Origin: JBBSIN01 sp038232055
GTDB lineage: Bacteria; Actinomycetota; Actinomycetes; JADGOV01
Length of the DNA stretch: 17,193 bases
Assembly (NCBI GenBank): GCA_038232055.1
Contig: JBBSIN010000052.1
Location: 1-17,193 of the forward strand
Reading direction: 5' to 3'
Position 1 is the stretch's first letter, and every line of letters begins with the position of its first letter. The notes under the pieces were generated by a model. That model did no database searches, was not told the origin of the DNA, and saw only the letters and a program-made list of their open reading frames with translations. This document shows, one piece after another, positions 15,349-17,193 of this stretch. The translations under genes were made by a program, and so were the position numbers.

Positions 15349-16926
15349 CTAGGTGCTCGACGTCCCGGCCCGCAGCGCGACCTTGTCCGTCTTGCCCACG
15401 GCGTTGTGCGGAAGCGCGTCGAGGACGTGTACGTCGCGAGGCGCGGCGTAGTCGGCCATTCCGTCGCGTACCCAGCCGCGGATTTCCGCGGCGGCAAGCG
15501 CGCAGCCGGGGCGCAGTACGACGTACGCCGCAACCGCCTCGCCGGCGATCGCATCCGGAACCGCGACCACGGCGGCGTCCTCGATGTCCGGGTGGGCTCG
15601 CAGTAGCGCCTCGACCTCGGCCGAGAAGACCTTGTTGCCGCCTCGGTTGATCATGTCCTTGACGCGGTCGAGCACGAATACGAAGCCGTCGGCGTCGATC
15701 CGCGCCACGTCGCCCGTGCGGAACCATCCGTCGCGGATGGCGTCGCTCGTCGCGCGGGGGTCACCGGCGTACCCCGTCGTGACGAGGGATCCGCGCAGGT
15801 GCAGCTCCCCGGCTGTCCCCGGGGGAAGCGCGCGGCCCTCGCCGTCGCGCACCTCGGCCTCCATGCACGGCAGCGGGCGGCCGACCGAGCCGGGCTTCGC
15901 GGCGAACTCGGCGTCGAGCAGCATCGTCGCCGGCGAGTGCGTCTCGGACAGTCCGTAGATGTCGAGCAGCCGGGTGCCGGGCAGTCGCTCGCGCAGCGCG
16001 GCGACGAGCGGCGGCGGAAAGACCGCGCCGCCGGCGGCCAGCCGGTCGAGCCTCGGCAGGTATGACCGCCGGAACGCGGGCAGGCGCGTACAGAGCAGCC
16101 ACCACGACGGAACGGCGTACGCCCAGGAGATGTCCTCGCGGTGCAGCGTTTCGACGTAGTTGCGGGGCGAGCTGGTGTCGACGAGCACGCAGGTCGCGCC
16201 GGCGAGCATGGCGGGCAGCACGTGCGCATGCATCGCGGAGATGTAGTACAGCGGGAACAGGACGGCCGCGCGCTCGCCCGGCCGCAACCCCAGCACCTTC
16301 TGGTAGCTCATCGCGGAGTGCACGCTGCAGCGGTGCACGACCTGACTGGCCTTGGGCCGCCCGGTGGTGCCAGAGGTGTAGACGACGGCGTAGGCGGCGT
16401 CCTCCGCTGGCGCCGGCAGCTCTGCCGGCTCGTACGCCGAGTCAGGGCCGCTGTCGCTCAGCACCTCCCCGAGCAGCCGGGCCTCGGGCAGCGCGCCGAG
16501 GTAGTCCTGGCTCGCCAAGGTCAGTCGGACTTCGGAGTTGCTCAGCATGTAGGTCCACTGCGTCGGCGCCAGCCGAGTGTTGAGGCCGACCATGACCAGA
16601 CCGGCGCGGGCACAGCCGAAGATCGCCGTCGCGAGGTCGAGGGAGTTGCGGTCGGCGACCGCGACGGCATCGCCGGGGCGCAGGCCCGTGCCGAGCAGGG
16701 CCGCCGCCGCCTGCTCGACGCGCCGCTCGAAGCCGGCGTACGTCGTCGTCGTACCGTCGGGGGAGACAAAGGCGACCGCGTCCGGCCAGCGGCGTACCGC
16801 ACGCTCGAGGACGGCGAGGACGTTCCCCGGCCGGCGGGGATAGGACCGGGCGGCGGCGCCGAGCCACTCCTCGACGACGACCGGCCCGTCGGGGGAGAGG
16901 TCGAGGTCGGCGATGTCGCTGGTCAC
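15349..16926 (-). CDS. AMP-forming acyl-CoA synthetase / ligase
   Basis: A 525-residue member of the adenylate-forming (ANL) superfamily, which activates a carboxylic acid with ATP and usually joins it to CoA. Motifs: phosphate-binding loop YTSGTTGRPK (183-192), LDIYGLSETHSPAT (~321-334), GWFRTGD (400-406), the hinge region LDRVKDMINRGGNKV (~419-433), and the catalytic lysine in AVGKTDK (Lys512). The substrate is not predictable by eye; fatty, aryl or related acids are possible. The start is a GTG at 16926 with no ribosome binding site but a -10 box six bases upstream. It leads the cphB-cphA genes with a nine-base gap, an unusual partner for cyanophycin genes. Confidence 0.9.
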   Translation of the reverse strand: MTSDIADLDLSPDGPVVVEEWLGAAARSYPRRPGNVLAVLERAVRRWPDAVAFVSPDGTTTTYAGFERRVEQAAAALLGTGLRPGDAVAVADRNSLDLATAIFGCARAGLVMVGLNTRLAPTQWTYMLSNSEVRLTLASQDYLGALPEARLLGEVLSDSGPDSAYEPAELPAPAEDAAYAVVYTSGTTGRPKASQVVHRCSVHSAMSYQKVLGLRPGERAAVLFPLYYISAMHAHVLPAMLAGATCVLVDTSSPRNYVETLHREDISWAYAVPSWWLLCTRLPAFRRSYLPRLDRLAAGGAVFPPPLVAALRERLPGTRLLDIYGLSETHSPATMLLDAEFAAKPGSVGRPLPCMEAEVRDGEGRALPPGTAGELHLRGSLVTTGYAGDPRATSDAIRDGWFRTGDVARIDADGFVFVLDRVKDMINRGGNKVFSAEVEALLRAHPDIEDAAVVAVPDAIAGEAVAAYVVLRPGCALAAAEIRGWVRDGMADYAAPRDVHVLDALPHNAVGKTDKVALRAGTSST

Positions 16927-16932
16927 CGGCCC

Positions 16933-16938
16933 AGCCTA
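16933..16938 (-). promoter_or_regulatory. Possible -10 box for leaderless acyl-CoA synthetase-cphB-cphA transcript
   Basis: On the minus strand TAGGCT (TANNNT) lies exactly six bases before the GTG at 16926, with no Shine-Dalgarno sequence. It would be the main promoter of the three-gene operon. The -35 region is weak. Confidence 0.45.
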
Positions 16939-17175
16939 ATGAGATCAGCGGGGCTTCGATGGGAGGCTCAGCTGCAGCAGCGGCCGGTAGGTCAGCACTC
17001 ATCCAGCCTGGTCCCTTCGGGAGGCCTAGTGACAGATCGTGCGCCTGCCGGTTCGCCGGTGACTGGACTGCTGATGGGATGTCGTGCCTGCCTCGGCGTG
17101 AGCACTTGATCATTAGGTTGCAGGTGTCTCCGGGTGCTGTGTTCGTGTCGGGCTATCTGGGGGAGTTGCTGCACG

Positions 17176-17193
17176 GTGTTGTTCATCGGTGAC
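17176..17193 (+). CDS. Possible start of an IS110-type transposase (cut by the window end)
   Basis: The final bases read GTG TTG TTC ATC GGT GAC, translating as MLFIGD, which resembles the opening of IS110-family transposases (typically M-L-F-x-G-D-D-W-A). GGGGGAG lies about ten bases upstream as a ribosome binding site. The ~70 bases before it are richer in T than the rest of the window, as expected for inserted DNA. Only six codons are visible, so this is a tentative call. IS110 elements lack long terminal inverted repeats, and none is seen here. Confidence 0.35.

Noticed and set aside
16939..17175. Small RNA or tRNA in the right-hand intergenic region
   Set aside because: Only short stems such as CCGG-TTCG-CCGG are seen. 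No cloverleaf or anticodon arm can be formed.

Overview
This window is very GC-rich DNA with dense third-position G/C, many GTG starts and several genes that appear to be read from leaderless promoters. It fits an actinomycete-type high-GC Gram-positive (Actinomycetota). The fabG-inhA-type gene pair, the cyanophycin genes and the exported NagZ-type hydrolase agree with that. I cannot name a genus from the sequence alone.

Layout. Positions 1-664 hold no convincing gene: a C-run at the left edge, then two diverged copies of a palindromic element and a short purine-rich tandem repeat. Positions 665-4730 look like a set of small accessory genes: an ankyrin-repeat protein and a SAM methyltransferase (minus strand), a VOC/glyoxalase-fold protein (plus), an NTF2/SnoaL-like protein and an NADPH-dependent FMN reductase (minus), and a YdeI/OmpD-associated family protein (plus). 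Positions 4908-7653 are a type II fatty acid synthesis module: a FabF-like condensing enzyme on the minus strand, divergent from a fabG-fabI (MabA-InhA type) operon. A repeat- and hairpin-rich gap follows (7644-7947).

Positions 7948-9932 (minus) hold a YbhN/LPG-synthase-type membrane protein gene followed by an exported GH3 beta-N-acetylhexosaminidase that is broken by a single-base frameshift. Positions 10038-16926 are a cyanophycin locus. On the minus strand lie an acyl-CoA synthetase-like gene, cyanophycinase (cphB) and cyanophycin synthetase (cphA), tightly spaced as one operon. Facing them on the plus strand is a second CphA-like protein that keeps the N-terminal domain and the Mur-ligase half but has no ATP-grasp domain. 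It meets cphA tail to tail with a 6-bp overlap. The right edge (from about 17176) may be the first codons of an IS110-type transposase.

How the genes work together. CphA polymerises aspartate and arginine into cyanophycin (multi-L-arginyl-poly-L-aspartate), a nitrogen store. CphB cuts it to beta-Asp-Arg dipeptides. The ATP-grasp-less CphA paralogue is the most intriguing gene: its Mur half keeps the ATP-binding and structural motifs of an amino-acid-adding ligase, so it could decorate or extend a cyanophycin-like polymer, but this is inference. In cphA itself the reading frame breaks near 12377, yet both halves are well conserved and the second half has an in-frame ATG overlapping the stop of the first (ATGA). 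It may be a sequencing error, a recent mutation or a genuinely split synthetase.
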